A program made the translations under genes and the position numbers. Shown here one piece after another: positions 53,081 through 63,612 of a stretch of 64,000 nt of DNA. Source of the stretch: Gari tellinella (Eukaryota; Mollusca; Bivalvia; Cardiida; Psammobiidae); the NCBI GenBank assembly GCA_922989275.2, contig OV277857.1, forward strand, positions 45,795,083-45,859,082, read 5' to 3'. The number at the start of each line of letters is the position of its first letter. Position 1 is the first letter of the stretch. The notes under the pieces were generated by a model. That model had not been told where the DNA came from. It searched no databases and saw only the letters and a program-made list of their open reading frames with translations.

Positions 53081-53665
53081 AATTGTTTTCAGATTTTACC
53101 ATGTGTATGTTTTGACTGACAAGATATCTAAACAATGTATACATGAAAGGCAACAGTTTGGATCCCGACAAGATACCAAGTTATCCCATTAACTCATAAG
53201 CGATAAACAATTCTCAATCCTTATCTCAATGGAAGCTAGTTGATTAAAGTGTGTCAAAATGAGTTAGTATGAGGCTATTGCGCAATGAGTCAAAATGAGT
53301 CAGTATGGCTTAATGGGTTATACAGTGTCTGATCTTGAACCAAACTGTTTGCAAATGCAACTGAAGACATGGTTACCCTGTCTAAGCTGAAAACCAATTA
53401 TTTTCGCAAACAGTGAAGACCCTGATCAGAATCTACACTTTTAGTTTTATTCTTATCAGAAATTTTTTCTAAATATATCAACAGAAAACGGTCAATTTTC
53501 AAAGTGGAAAACATTAATTTTTAACTCATGTATGCAGTAAACCACTCTTATACAGATGACTGCATACATATCAGTTATCTAATTACCTCCCTTTAATACA
53601 CAAGATGCCATTAGATTTTAGTCAATTTAATACAGTTGGCAAACAAAGAGCTAATGATGCACGTC

Positions 53666-53916
53666 TTAAATCTTTGCTCCCTGAAACTTCAAATGGAAAA
53701 TCCCAGTTTCCATTTTAATCTAGTCCAATTCTGACTTTTAAGGGTTGTTTTCGTCAATGTTTTGCATTATGACAAACAGTGAAGACCCAGATCAGAGGGC
53801 TCCATAAGGAGCCCTCTGATCTGGGTCTTCACTCTTTGCATAAGACAAGTACCCTTTTCACATGTATTCTGTTTGGAAAGGACGCCTATATGCGGGACTA
53901 GGGTTCAAAGGGTTAA
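53666..53916 (+). mobile_element. MITE-E, complete
   Basis: TTAAATCTTTGCTCCCTG to AGGGTTCAAAGGGTTAA. The hairpin has CAAACAGTGAAGACCC arms and GGGCTCCATAAGGAGCCC at the tip. It aligns along its length with 27420-27669. Confidence 0.9.
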
Positions 53917-54247
53917 GCGTTTGCATCTGCCAGTATATCTCAGTTGTACAAAGAGCAGGAAATAATACACAGTAGATAAACAGTGCTGTTAACTTGTGCT
54001 TTGTTGATGGAAGATCTATAAGATATAATGTTGAGTTTTTGTTACGAGAAAGAGAAGATGTATTTTATCTGTTATAGGTACATTTCTCATGTATTTTATT
54101 TGACAGCTTTTATTGTGTACCTTAAGACGAGGATATTGTTAACACTGTACCAGCTAATATATGATATAGTAGTTGTATGGTGTAATAAAGTAATGCCTAA
54201 AATAAGCTAGCCTCTAGTTTTTACTTGTTTACCTATTCTTGCTTTTA

Positions 54248-54501
54248 CAGGCCTCCATAAATTGAAATGAAAAATCCTAAGATTTCGAAATTTGTATTTT
54301 TCAATTGCGAATTTTCGAATAGTACCTTTACCCCATAGCCTGTTTCTAGTTTTGTTGATACATGGCTACTTACAGCAGACTGGAAGTAAAGCAGAATGCG
54401 ACTTATGGCGCATTCTGCTTTACTATCAGCCTGCTTTTAGCTACCATGTTCTAGAAAAAAATCTGAAGATTTAGGAAAAATCCGGAGAAATGGCAGCCCT
54501 A
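54248..54501 (+). mobile_element. MITE-D-hAT copy
   Basis: CAGGCCTCCATAAATTG to GGAGAAATGGCAGCCCTA. Flanks CTTTTA and ATTTTA agree in five of six bases. D palindrome about 54371-54442. Confidence 0.82.
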
Positions 54502-54537
54502 ATTTTATCCCTTTCATGATCAAATTTATTGTGGGAT

Positions 54538-54748
54538 TTTTACCCCTTCACTGCCCTGGTGTCGTTTGCTTTAATATTGTTGTCTGCAATATAGTTTTAA
54601 AGTTAGATTTAAGGCAGTATAAATGTAATTTCAAAACAAGTGGCAAACAGTTTTATTCCTGATCAGATGTGGTGCTTCCTGGCGTCTGATCAGGATCAAA
54701 ACTGTTTGCAAATGCGCTTTATGACGTCATTGAGAGTAAAAGGGTTAA
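54538..54748 (+). mobile_element. MITE-A copy
   Basis: TTTTACCCCTTCACTGCC to GAGAGTAAAAGGGTTAA. Hairpin CAAACAGTTTTATTCC, tip diverged, right arm GGATCAAAACTGTTTG. TGACGTCA at 54722-54729. Confidence 0.85.
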
Positions 54749-54789
54749 ATCCCCCACAGAATGTAGTTGGGAATACTGTTTTACCCTCC

Positions 54790-55046
54790 CAGGCCTGCCA
54801 TAAGTTGATAAACAAAATCCTAAGTTTTTTAATTTTTCATTTTTTCAAGCCCGATTTTCCTGATTATACCTTTAACCCATAGTCTTGTTTCTAGTTTTTA
54901 AGACACGTAGTGCTTAAAGCAGGTTGAAAGTAAAGCAGAATGCGCCTTAAGGTACATTTTGCTTTACTTTCAGCCTGTTTTAAGCTTTCATCGATTGGAA
55001 TATAAATCCGAATATTTCGGAAAAATCCGGAGAAATGGCAGCCCTG
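54790..55046 (+). mobile_element. MITE-D-hAT, complete, 6-bp duplication CCCTCC
   Basis: CAGGCCTGCCATAAGTTGAT to GGAGAAATGGCAGCCCTG. CCCTCC stands at 54784-54789 and 55047-55052. D palindrome about 54915-54985. Confidence 0.87.
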
Positions 55047-55552
55047 CCCTCCTCATTGGCTTGTCTTATCTGTCACACCTGTTCTAGATACCGGATTAAC
55101 TTTGCATCTCATCAGCATTCTGTTTGCCATGATCTGACCATGTTTTACAAGAAGTTTTGAAAAAAGTTATTTGTATAGTCAAACAACTAGGTCTGACCTG
55201 TCACGAGGTCACCGAGTCCATTTGTAAGGGGAGTTCAGCATTTCTGATAATCTTGTCACATTCTTTTAAAACAATGAGCGATTTAGTTATCAGAAACATA
55301 GCGTAATGGATGGGCCATAGGGCCACAAGCGAATATATGATAGGGGAAATTTTTATTTGGTATGGGTTCGAATCTTGCATCAACCTAAAACTCTTTTTTT
55401 TTTAGCTAAAACATATTAAGGATACTATAATTACTTTATTTCCAATTTCATTTACTTTCCATCATATACTTTTATTGTAATGTAGATCTACGGTGAAACA
55501 TCTCTAAATATAAGTCATTGTTGGCCTTTAAGGCAGGTGGCAGCATAATTTT

Positions 55553-56806
55553 TAGCTCACCTGGCACGAAGTGCCAAGGTGAGCTATTGTAATCGCCCTG
55601 TGTCCGTCGTCAAACTTTTTGTTCAAAGATCTTCTTCTTGGAAACCACTGGGCCAATTTCATCAAAACTTCATAGGATTGTTTCTTGTAGGGTACTCTCT
55701 CAGATTTCTTCAAATATAGGCCATCCAATTGAAATTGTGGTTGCCATGGCAACCAATTGAAAAAACTTTAAAAATCTTCTTGTCAAAAACTACTGGTCCG
55801 AATTTGAAATAATTTTACCCAAATGTGCCATTGGTGATCCTCTATCAGATTTCTTAAAATAATATTCCTATTTTAAAAAACATGGCCGCTAGTGGGTGGG
55901 GCAGATTTTCCTTATATGGCTATATAGTGAAAACTTAAAAAGTCTTCTTGTCAAAAACTACTGGTCCGATTTGAAAGAAATTTTATGCAAATGATCCATG
56001 GGTGACCCTCTACCAGATTTCTTAAAATTATTTTGATATCTAAAAAACATGGCCGCCAGTGGGTGGGGCAAGTTTTCCTTATGTTACTGTATAGTAAAAA
56101 CTTTACAAATCTTCTTCTCTGAAACTACTGATCCAAATTAAAAAATATTTTACACAAATGATCCATTCATGATCTTCTACCAGATTTCTTAAAATTATTT
56201 TGATATCTAAAAACCATGGCCGCCAGTGGGTGGGGCAAGTTTTCCTTATGTTACTGTATAGTAAAAACTTTACAAATCTTCTTCTCTGCAACTACTGGTC
56301 CAAATTAAAAATAATTTTACACAAATGGTCAATTCATGATCCTCTACCAGATTTCTTAAAATCATTTTGTTATCTTAAAAAACATGACCGCCAGTGGGTG
56401 GGGCATCTTACTATATAGTAAAAACTTTAAAAATCTTCTTCTCTGAAACTACTGGTTCAAATTCAAAATAATTTTACACAAATTGATGACCCTCTACCAG
56501 ATTTCTTAAAATCATTTTGTTATCTTAAAAAACATGGCCGCCAGTGGGTGGGGCAAGTTTTCCTTATATTTCTGTATAGAAAAACTTTCAAATAAAATTC
56601 TGAAACTATTGGTCTGAATTAAGAATGATTTTACAATTCATGGGTGACCCTTTGCCAGTTTTCTTCAAATAATCTTCCTAGCTCAAACAACATGGCCACC
56701 AGTGGGTGGAGGTGAATAAGTGAAAACTTAATCATTACTGGTCCATTAACATTACCGTAATCATGGATACCAGGTGAGCGATTTAGGGCCGCATGCGGCT
56801 CTTGTT
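55553..56806 (+). mobile_element. AGCTCACC-ended element with GTGGGTGGGGCAAG tandem core
   Basis: 5' end hairpin AGCTCACCTGGCACGAAGTG with CCAAGGTGAGCT, then GTGTCCGTCGTC. 3' end CAGGTGAGCGATTTAGGGCC and GCATGCGGCTCTTG. The core is six or so units, each with TCTTCTT, ACTACTGGTCC, CTCTACCAGATTTCTTAAAA and CATGGCCGCCAGTGGGTGGG. No coding frame. Superfamily not settled. Confidence 0.8.
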
Positions 56807-58159
56807 AGCTCACCTGAGCACAAAGTGCTCAAGGTGAGCTATTGTGATCGGTTGCCGTCCGTCGTACGTCGGTGTCCGTGTCGGTGTCGTCTGTTCACAA
56901 TTTGTTTCAAACAACTGCTTCTCTGAAACCAAGGCCCAATTTTAACCAAACTTTGTCAGATACATACTGTAGTTGTGACCTTCAAAAACTGTTTAAAAAA
57001 GTGGATGGGGCAATCGGTCTTGTTGCCATGGCAACCATGCACAATATCTAAAAAAATCTTCTTCTCAAGAACGACTGGTCCGATTTCAATTTGGTTTGCA
57101 CCAAAATGTTTCTTAATTAATATACTTTCAAAATTGTTCAAAGAATTTTGATCCGTCAAAAAACATGGCCGCCAGAGGGCGTGGTCATTTTCCGTATTTA
57201 TGTAATATTGACAACTAAAGTCAAAACTTTAAACATCTTCTTGTCAATAACTATAAGTCCTAGGATAACCAAATTTCACATGTAGCATCATGTTGTAAAC
57301 CTTAAGCAAGATTTTTCAAATAATGACCCACGGGTCAAAAATGGCCCCGCCCCGAGGCTTATCAGTTTTTCATAGGAAATCCTTTAAAACTCTTCTTCTC
57401 TAAAACTGTATGGCCTATACCTTTTATACTTAGCATCTAGCTTTGCCTTATGGACCTCTACTAAGATTGTTCAAATCATTACCCCAGGGTCAAAAATGGC
57501 CCCGCCCCGGGGCTTATCAGTTTTACATAGACTTATATAGGAAAACCTTTAAAAATCTTCTTCTCTAAAACCGTAAGGCCCAGACAATTTATATTTGGCA
57601 TCTAGCTTTATCTCATGGTCCTCTACCAAGATTGTTCAAATCATGACCCCAGGGTCAAAAATGGCCCCGCCCCGAGGCTTATCAGTTTTTCATAGGAAAT
57701 CCTTTAAAAATCTTCTTCTCTGAAACTGTAAGGTCCAGACCTTTTATATTTGGCATCTAGCTTTGCCTTATGGTCCTCTACCAAGATTGTTCAAATCATG
57801 ACCCCGGATCAAAAATGGCCACGCCCCGGGGCTTATCAGTTTTACATAGACTTATATAGGAATTAACCTTTAAAACTCTTCTTCTCTGAAACCGTAAAGC
57901 CCATACCTTTTATATTTGGCATCTAGCTTTTGTCTTATGGTCCTCTACCTAGATTGTTCAAATCATGACCCCAGGGTAAAAAATGGCCCCGCCCCGGGGC
58001 TTATCAGTTTTATATATACTTCTACAGGAAAACCTAATTCCGAGTTGTTACAGTTTCATGCAACAGTCCACATAAATGCAATGACAAACTTCATTATGCA
58101 TCGAGTATAACACAATAGTTACTCAGGTGAGCGATTTAGGGCCGCATGCGGCTCTTGTT
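56807..58159 (+). mobile_element. AGCTCACC-ended element with GGCCCCGCCCCG tandem core
   Basis: Directly follows the previous element in the same direction. 5' hairpin AGCTCACCTGAGCAC AAA GTGCTCAAGGTGAGCT. 3' end again CAGGTGAGCGATTTAGGGCC and GCATGCGGCTCTTG. The core has about five units with TCAAAAATGGCCCCGCCCC, GGCTTATCAGTTTT and GGCATCTAGCTTTGCC. The core is unrelated to its neighbour's. Confidence 0.82.
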
Positions 58160-58714
58160 TTATTTTTAAAAAATTTGGGGGGGGGGGGGTTAATGCATAA
58201 AGCAGTCACCGTTACTTTTGTTCCGCATTCAGCATCAGCAGCACTCTGTCTGAAAGCCCACTTTCGTCCTTAATGAGTGGTCCTAGGTGTTTTACCATAA
58301 TCAGGGCTCCAGATAAGCTTGGAGAGTATTTCAAAATCTTAAATCTTTATGTCTCCGCCAAACCCTATATAAGTACTAATCAAAAGCTTCTCGAAGAGAT
58401 CATTCTAAATAGTAATCACACCATAAGGTTTGATTGCAGACATGAGAAAAATGTTGGAAAACTTGAGTCTATTCTCCCTTATCTAACAGTAACTAATTTC
58501 ATTTCAATATACATGTATGGGCCTATGTATGTACATGTATTTTATCATCGATCATTTTTCTAAAATATGATTAATATAGGACTCGGAACTGAGGCAAATC
58601 ACCCCTTCTCCAACACTGATGAACATGTGAATAAATGGTAAGCTTATATTATACAGTATGAAATAGAATAAAATGCTTTACTATTCATGCAAGATTTGTA
58701 TAGAAAAAAAGTGT
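58160..58714. other. Unassigned stretch with a CAGGGCTCCAGATAA end
   Basis: A run of 12 or so G residues near 58178. CAGGGCTCCAGATAAGCTTG at 58302 matches the starts at 27268 and 63935. The frame 58273-58563 covers it; its later part (LLEEIILNSNHTIRFDCRHE) has no match I know. Confidence 0.45.
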
Positions 58715-58810
58715 AAGGTCGACGTGGGATTCGAACCCACGCATACCGTAAAATACTGCTATTTGCCCTCTGCATACATTGACTTTGTCTAGTGCGCTAA
58801 ACCACGGAAT
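58715..58810 (-). other. tRNA-like segment
   Basis: On the minus strand CCGTGGTTTAGCGCACTAGA resembles box A, and TGGGTTCGAATCCCACG at 58723-58739 contains box B with a 5-bp stem. No full cloverleaf. Likely part of a tRNA-derived SINE. Confidence 0.6.
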
Positions 58811-59128
58811 TATATAAAAATCAGTGTATAACTCTGTGGCTAAACTGTTTACAATAATTCCGACTTCATTTTTATCTCATATACGAAACTTGACTGTTTA
58901 AAATATAGTGGTCGTTCGGATGTTTCATGTGGGGAAGCCTTAATTCCAGCTGGCTTGCGGAAGGTCGGTGGTTCTCCCCAGTTGCCGATTTGTGTCTGAA
59001 ACCTTGCATAAAGGGCTTCTGGGGGTCTTCCTCCACCTATAATTAGCTGGACGTCAGGATATGACTGAAATACTGTTAAAGGGACTCGCAACCGGATGGT
59101 GTACTTGTCAAAATAAAATAAAATACAG

Positions 59129-60517
59129 TTTTTACTAGCGTCCTTGCCTTTTTTTTTCTTTTCTCTAACTTGTGCATAAATCTTTAACTTTGAAAATTGT
59201 TGTCTGACCTCCACACCAATTCAATAAGCATTTCGCTTTACTCTCAGCCAGCTTGGAACTTTGAAACTTTGAAACTTTGAAACTTCAATATGTACAAATA
59301 CTGAAAATACTCCTGTTGAATCTGACTCATGTTTATGACCTATAAACTGGGAAACATTGAGTGCATCAGACACATAATATAAAGTAAGTAATGGGTTAAG
59401 TTGAAGCCAATTGTATGGCCTCTAGAGCTTTAATTTACGTCACATATTCGTCAGAATATATATAATATGTGCATGTTCCTTCTACTTTCTATACCTTAGA
59501 TTTCTTTTTAGCACCGAAGCGCGGCATAATTATAGTGTTTGAACTGCTTGTCAGTCAGTCTGTCTAACTATCTGTCATCCTGTCTGAAACTTAAACACTG
59601 CGCATAACTTCTCCATTACTGAAGTGATATGTTTCAATCTTGGATACACCATCCCTTTGGAGAACACTTCTAGGATGATATATACTTTTTAACCTTGACC
59701 TTGAAGCGTATTTCCCAAAAAATTCCAAGATTGGCCATTACTCCCTTATTAGTCAATGGATCTCCTTGATACGTGTAGTTGGAAATATAACCACTTGTGA
59801 CAAGACCTTTCAGCTGACATATACGATTTAGACATATTGCATTTTATATATAGAGGGGCACGTACTGTCATCTTAAAAGACTTTTGTTGTTATTAATATT
59901 ATTAATTAGGAAATCAGGTTACTATATAAAACTTGTATTTATTAGTTACAAAAATACTGCTGAAAAGAAAAATATGCATTATGCTTTACATGGAAACCCA
60001 TCTGGAGGTCAGACAAACTTTTGTTCAACTTGCACATTTTTCTTTACTTTTAGATAGGCAAGTCTATTTTTGAGTAAGCATCAACTTAAAAAATTGAAAA
60101 ACCCCTTGTAGTTAAGTCTAGTGTTTATTGTTTACAGCATGTAAGTGTCGACGCTTTTGGTGCCAATATAGACAAATGGTACAGTCCCAGAGCATAACTA
60201 TGCAGTTCATGGAAGTGGTGGTTGGTCCTGGGTCTTCATTATTTGTGTTTTATAACAAGACAAAATCTAATAAATTTGAAAAATATTTATAATCATTATT
60301 CAAAAATACTTTTTGAAAATCCCATATATGTTAAAACAATACTCAAGAACAATATTTAACACCAAAAGGGTCGGAAAGCCTTCTTTTATGTTGCTTTGTA
60401 AATGATATATAATATGACTAATGTGAGGTGGGTATGAGGATGGGTCCCTGACCTTCTCTCACCTATGACGGGGACACAATAAATGGGCTGCTTGACAGCC
60501 GAAATGGAAAAAAATTA
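59129..60517. mobile_element. Unclassified insertion inside the previous element
   Basis: Defined by the break in the match described for 59076-60984. It contains a GAAACTTT tandem at 59255-59286 and, near 59530-59860, GTCAGTCAGTCTGTCTAAC, CATAACTTCTCCATTACTG and TTAACCTTGACCTTGAAG, a style seen in mollusc dispersed repeats. No coding frame. Confidence 0.55.
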
Positions 60518-60746
60518 CTCAAATAAAAGCAAATTTGTGGCATTATTTGGCTTCTGACATTAAAAAAATATGATCAGTCCAAAAAAAGTATCAAGAATCG
60601 TCACCGAATCTTAGTTTTTTTCAGATATTTTCCATCGTTTTTCTGTAGCGTTAGTAGACTGTATAGTTGTTGTTGTTGCTTCTCTACACGGGCTCAGACA
60701 TAAACCCGAGCCGAATAATGTTAATTCGCTACCATGTAGATAGAGT

Positions 60747-60833
60747 GCGCCAGTAGCCGCGTAGGTAAAGGCGTTTCCTTTTTTCATGTTTGTCTCCGCA
60801 TGGAGGGTCACGGGTTCGAATCCCACCAGAGCT
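60747..60833 (+). other. tRNA-like segment, SINE-type promoter boxes
   Basis: Box A-like GTAGCCGCGTAGGTAAAGGC and box B GGGTTCGAATCCC (60812-60824). It is the counterpart of the minus-strand segment at 18190-18280, with the same CCCACCAGAG edge. Confidence 0.7.
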
Positions 60834-61349
60834 TCTTCTTTCTTTCTTTTTTTGAAATGCATTTTTTAACAGACTTTATTATCCTAAACTAAATCTTACC
60901 CATTTATATAAGCATTGGACATATACATTTTGTATTTACAAATTACTATTTTTAATGCTTAATCCGGTTGCGAGCCTCTTTAAAGCAAATCTTCAAATTT
61001 TCACAAGGTATTGGGCCGAGCTCATTGAATCGACCAGAATCGCGCAAATCTTAAAAGAGGTCAATCCACCAGTTCATTCCTTGTTGCCGTAAGGAGCACC
61101 AGAATCGTTCAATACATTGGTTAGGTGTACTTTTATCAACAATAACGCTTCGATTCCCAGCAAATGCGTATGTTGCCTCATTTCGAAATTATTGCTGTAA
61201 AAGACAAACTAAAGAATTTTCTGTGCCAGCATCACATCGCAATATACCGGGTGCTCTACCATATGTCTTCAGTGCGTCCAAATAATACTCTGAAATTAGT
61301 TTTGGATTGTTATTAGTGTCTGACACCTCTAACCAAACCACTTTCCTGC

Positions 61350-62198
61350 TACAGTGGAGTTTACGTTATTCTTTCCCGTTTAAGCGCAAACGAAACGCAA
61401 ACGCAAAGCACTAAAACGTAGAAAAGTACAGTTTTTGAACAATTCTGATAATTCATATTTATCTTGGTGGCAAAAAGTTGGAGCCTGATCAGACGCTGGC
61501 TCCAAACTGTTTGCATTATAAATAATAGATTTGGCGTAAACGCGTTTATTGGGAAAGACTTTAAGCCCGTCTCACACAGAACACACGACTTATACGGTTG
61601 GTCACCCGTGTAAACCGTACATACAACCGAACCAACCGTGGCCTTATCCGAGTTACACTCGGGCCATTCGAGTGTATCCGTGAAAGCCGTGTATGGTTTT
61701 TAAAACTTTTAAAAACCTGACACGGGTGCCATGTCCGTGTATGATCGTATTAGCGATCGTACAAGACCGTGAGAGACCGTGTGAGACCGTATGAGACCGT
61801 ATACACAACCGCACATGAATTCCACTTAACACGAGTGAGCTCAATCGTGTCAATATCGTATATAAATCGTATGGAGCAAAAGTCGGTGGGACCGTATGTA
61901 AACCCTGTAAATGTCCAATTAATCCAGTAAAAGTCGTGTTTAATCGTACTAGGTCGTAACAGACCGTACTAGACCGTACTTGGAACCGTACAACAATCGT
62001 ATGAAAATCGTTTTGCAAATCGTGTTCAAATCGTGACAAACCTTGCTTGACCGATTATATCCGTTCTTTGTTCGTACTACATACTCGTGCTGCATTCGTA
62101 CCAGTCAACCCGTGTATAACCGAGTATACCGTATGTGAACCGTGTGCCCAACCGTGTTCTGTGTGAGACAGGCTTTAGTTAACGTTTTCTCCACTGTA
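61350..62198 (-). mobile_element. MITE-GGAG split by a nested insertion
   Basis: TACAGTGGAGTTTACGTTAT starts it. The hairpin has lost its tip (CTGATCAGACGCTGGCTCC). The end TTAACGTTTTCTCCACTGTA lies at 62179-62198, past the inserted element. Confidence 0.9.
61564..62174. mobile_element. TTA-flanked 611-bp element with CCGTATGA-type repeats
   Basis: TTA at 61561-61563 and 62175-62177. Ends AGCCCGTCTCACACAGAAC and the inverse of AGCCTGTCTCACACAGAAC. The interior is packed with ACCGTRTGA and TCGTAT repeats in both directions, which produce the 128-codon frame at 61653-62039. PIF/Harbinger-like by its 3-bp duplication. Confidence 0.85.
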
Positions 62199-62437
62199 AA
62201 GCCATCTATCGCACCATGTTGCAAAATCCGAATGGTTTAAGCTTGTCATAGCCGTCTATATGCCAAATGTAGTTCGGATCTCTTGCACAATATAAACTTC
62301 ATTTCAGTCGACGAGCTTTTTCTGATGCCTTCTAACTTATATCTCAAAATGGCCTCAATGGGCTTCCGTAGTTAATCGACTCAACTCACTTCATCTGAGC
62401 CTAAAGCAGCATGATATCTGTCGTTGCCCTGGCCCTA

Positions 62438-62632
62438 TGCTTATAAACTGTTTGAGTTGAGTCTGAGAATATTCTCAAACTTTTGATTGGCCAGATTTGA
62501 GCAAAATTGAATCTGAGATTGTTCTCAAGCTTTTGATTGGTCAGATTAAGCATAAAATTATGCTCTAATGTTACCGATCAAAAGCTTGTGAGCTATCTCA
62601 GACTCAACTCAAACATTTTATTATAAGCATGG
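62438..62632. mobile_element. Inverted-repeat element TTTGAGTTGAGTCTGAGA
   Basis: TGCTTATAAACTGTTTGAG and the inverse of TGCTTATAATAAAATGTTTG; both continue TTGAGTCTGAGA. Inside, CTTTTGATTGGCCAGATT and CTTTTGATTGGTCAGATT repeat directly. Confidence 0.8.
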
Positions 62633-62654
62633 ACCCAGGTACGGAGAGCAATCG

Positions 62655-62776
62655 GCCATTCTCGACAAATGTTGTCGTGGATCGTCTTGAAAAGGAGATT
62701 CCAAAGAGATGTCATAAGACACAGAAATTAAATGAATTTTAAAGTTTTGTCGTACGAAGTTTTATGAAGCGGGGCC
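62655..62776. mobile_element. Half copy of the 47090 element
   Basis: CTCGACAAATGTTGTCG, GAGATTCCAAAGAGATG and CGTACGAAGTTTTATGAAGC match the right half of 47090-47330; the left end is missing. Confidence 0.75.
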
Positions 62777-62834
62777 CCCGTGGTCGGAAGTTGACGAGAA
62801 TGTCCGATGACTGTAAGTAGAGTAGCGAGTTTGG

Positions 62835-63043
62835 CAGGGCTGACAATTCTCCGGATTTTTCCTAAGTATTCGAATTTTTATCCTAACAGATCGTAGCTTA
62901 AAACTTTCAACCTGTTTTAAGCAGTCATGTGTCTTCAAAACAAGAAACAGACTATAGTGTAACGGTACGATTAGTAAAATTGCGTCCGAAAAATTGAAAA
63001 TTTGAAATCTTAGGATTTTTATGATCAACTTATGGCAGCCCTG
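62835..63043 (-). mobile_element. MITE-D-hAT, complete, 6-bp duplication GTTTGG
   Basis: CAGGGCTGACAATTCTCCGG to CAACTTATGGCAGCCCTG. GTTTGG at 62829-62834 and 63044-63049. The D palindrome is reduced to one arm. Confidence 0.88.
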
Positions 63044-63192
63044 GTTTGGTCTGATCTCATTAGGGAGCATTAACCCTAAAAATGTTCTTTTTGAATATAA
63101 AAGTATACGGCAGACTTGAAGCTGAAGATGTTCTGACAGTATTCTCGTCTTTGAAAAGCAAGTGTATATGAATAGAGTACGATTGTCCTTTC

Positions 63193-63262
63193 GCAAACAG
63201 TGAAGACTCAGATCAGAAGACTCCTAAAGGAGCCCTCTGATCAGGTTCTGAATAGTTTGTCG
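63193..63262. repeat. MITE-E hairpin
   Basis: GCAAACAGTGAAGACTCAG, tip ACTCCTAAAGGAGCCC, then CTGATCAGGTTCTGAATAG. Confidence 0.75.
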
Positions 63263-63399
63263 TTGTACATTACCGGTATAGTGTTAATACACATCAAACT
63301 TCTAAAATGTACTAGGTTTATTTTGAAAGTGGAATTCTCAATGTGTTGTTTCAGGGATGAATGAGCTAAATGTCTGAAAATGTCGTTGTTGGTGCATAT

Positions 63400-63612
63400 T
63401 TTAAACCTTTCACTCTCAATGACGTCATAAAGCGCGCTTGCAAACAGTTCTGATCCTGATCAGACGCCTTCAAACGAGTCGTCTGGTCATTATCAAAACT
63501 GTTTGCTACTTGTTTTGAAATTATGTCAGTTATACTGCCTTAGATCTAACTTTGAAACGATGTTGCAGAAAACAATAGTAAAGCAGACGACAATATGGCG
63601 GTGAAGGGGTAC
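63400..63612 (-). mobile_element. MITE-A copy
   Basis: TTTTAAACCTTTCACTCTC to GGCGGTGAAGGGGT. Hairpin CAAACAGTTCTGATCCTGAT, tip diverged. TGACGTCA at 63420-63427; AGCAGACGACAATATGGC present. Confidence 0.82.

Larger units (their letters stand above)
59076..60984 (+). mobile_element. Terminal-inverted-repeat element with tRNA-like core, interrupted
   Basis: TTAAAGGGACTCGCAACCGG at the left and the diverged inverse at the right. Bases 60515-60984 match the complement of 18050-18560. The match is broken after AAAATAAAATAC near 59129 and resumes at TCAAATAAAAGCAAATTTG near 60518, so about 1.38 kb has been inserted. Confidence 0.8.

Noticed and set aside
55553..58159. Helitron, because of the GCCGCATGCGGC hairpin near the 3' end
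   Set aside because: The 3' end is CTCTTG rather than CTRR and the 5' end is not TC; no Rep/helicase present.
58273..58563. 96-codon frame with LLEEIILNSNHTIRFDCRHE
   Set aside because: Begins in a CAGGGCTCCAGATAA repeat end; no known domain and no clear splice sites, so not called an exon.
61653..62039. 128-codon minus-strand frame
   Set aside because: It is the translation of the CCGTATGA-type repeats in a transposable element.
62762..63196. 144-codon minus-strand frame
   Set aside because: Runs across a half element, a MITE-D-hAT and a MITE-E hairpin.
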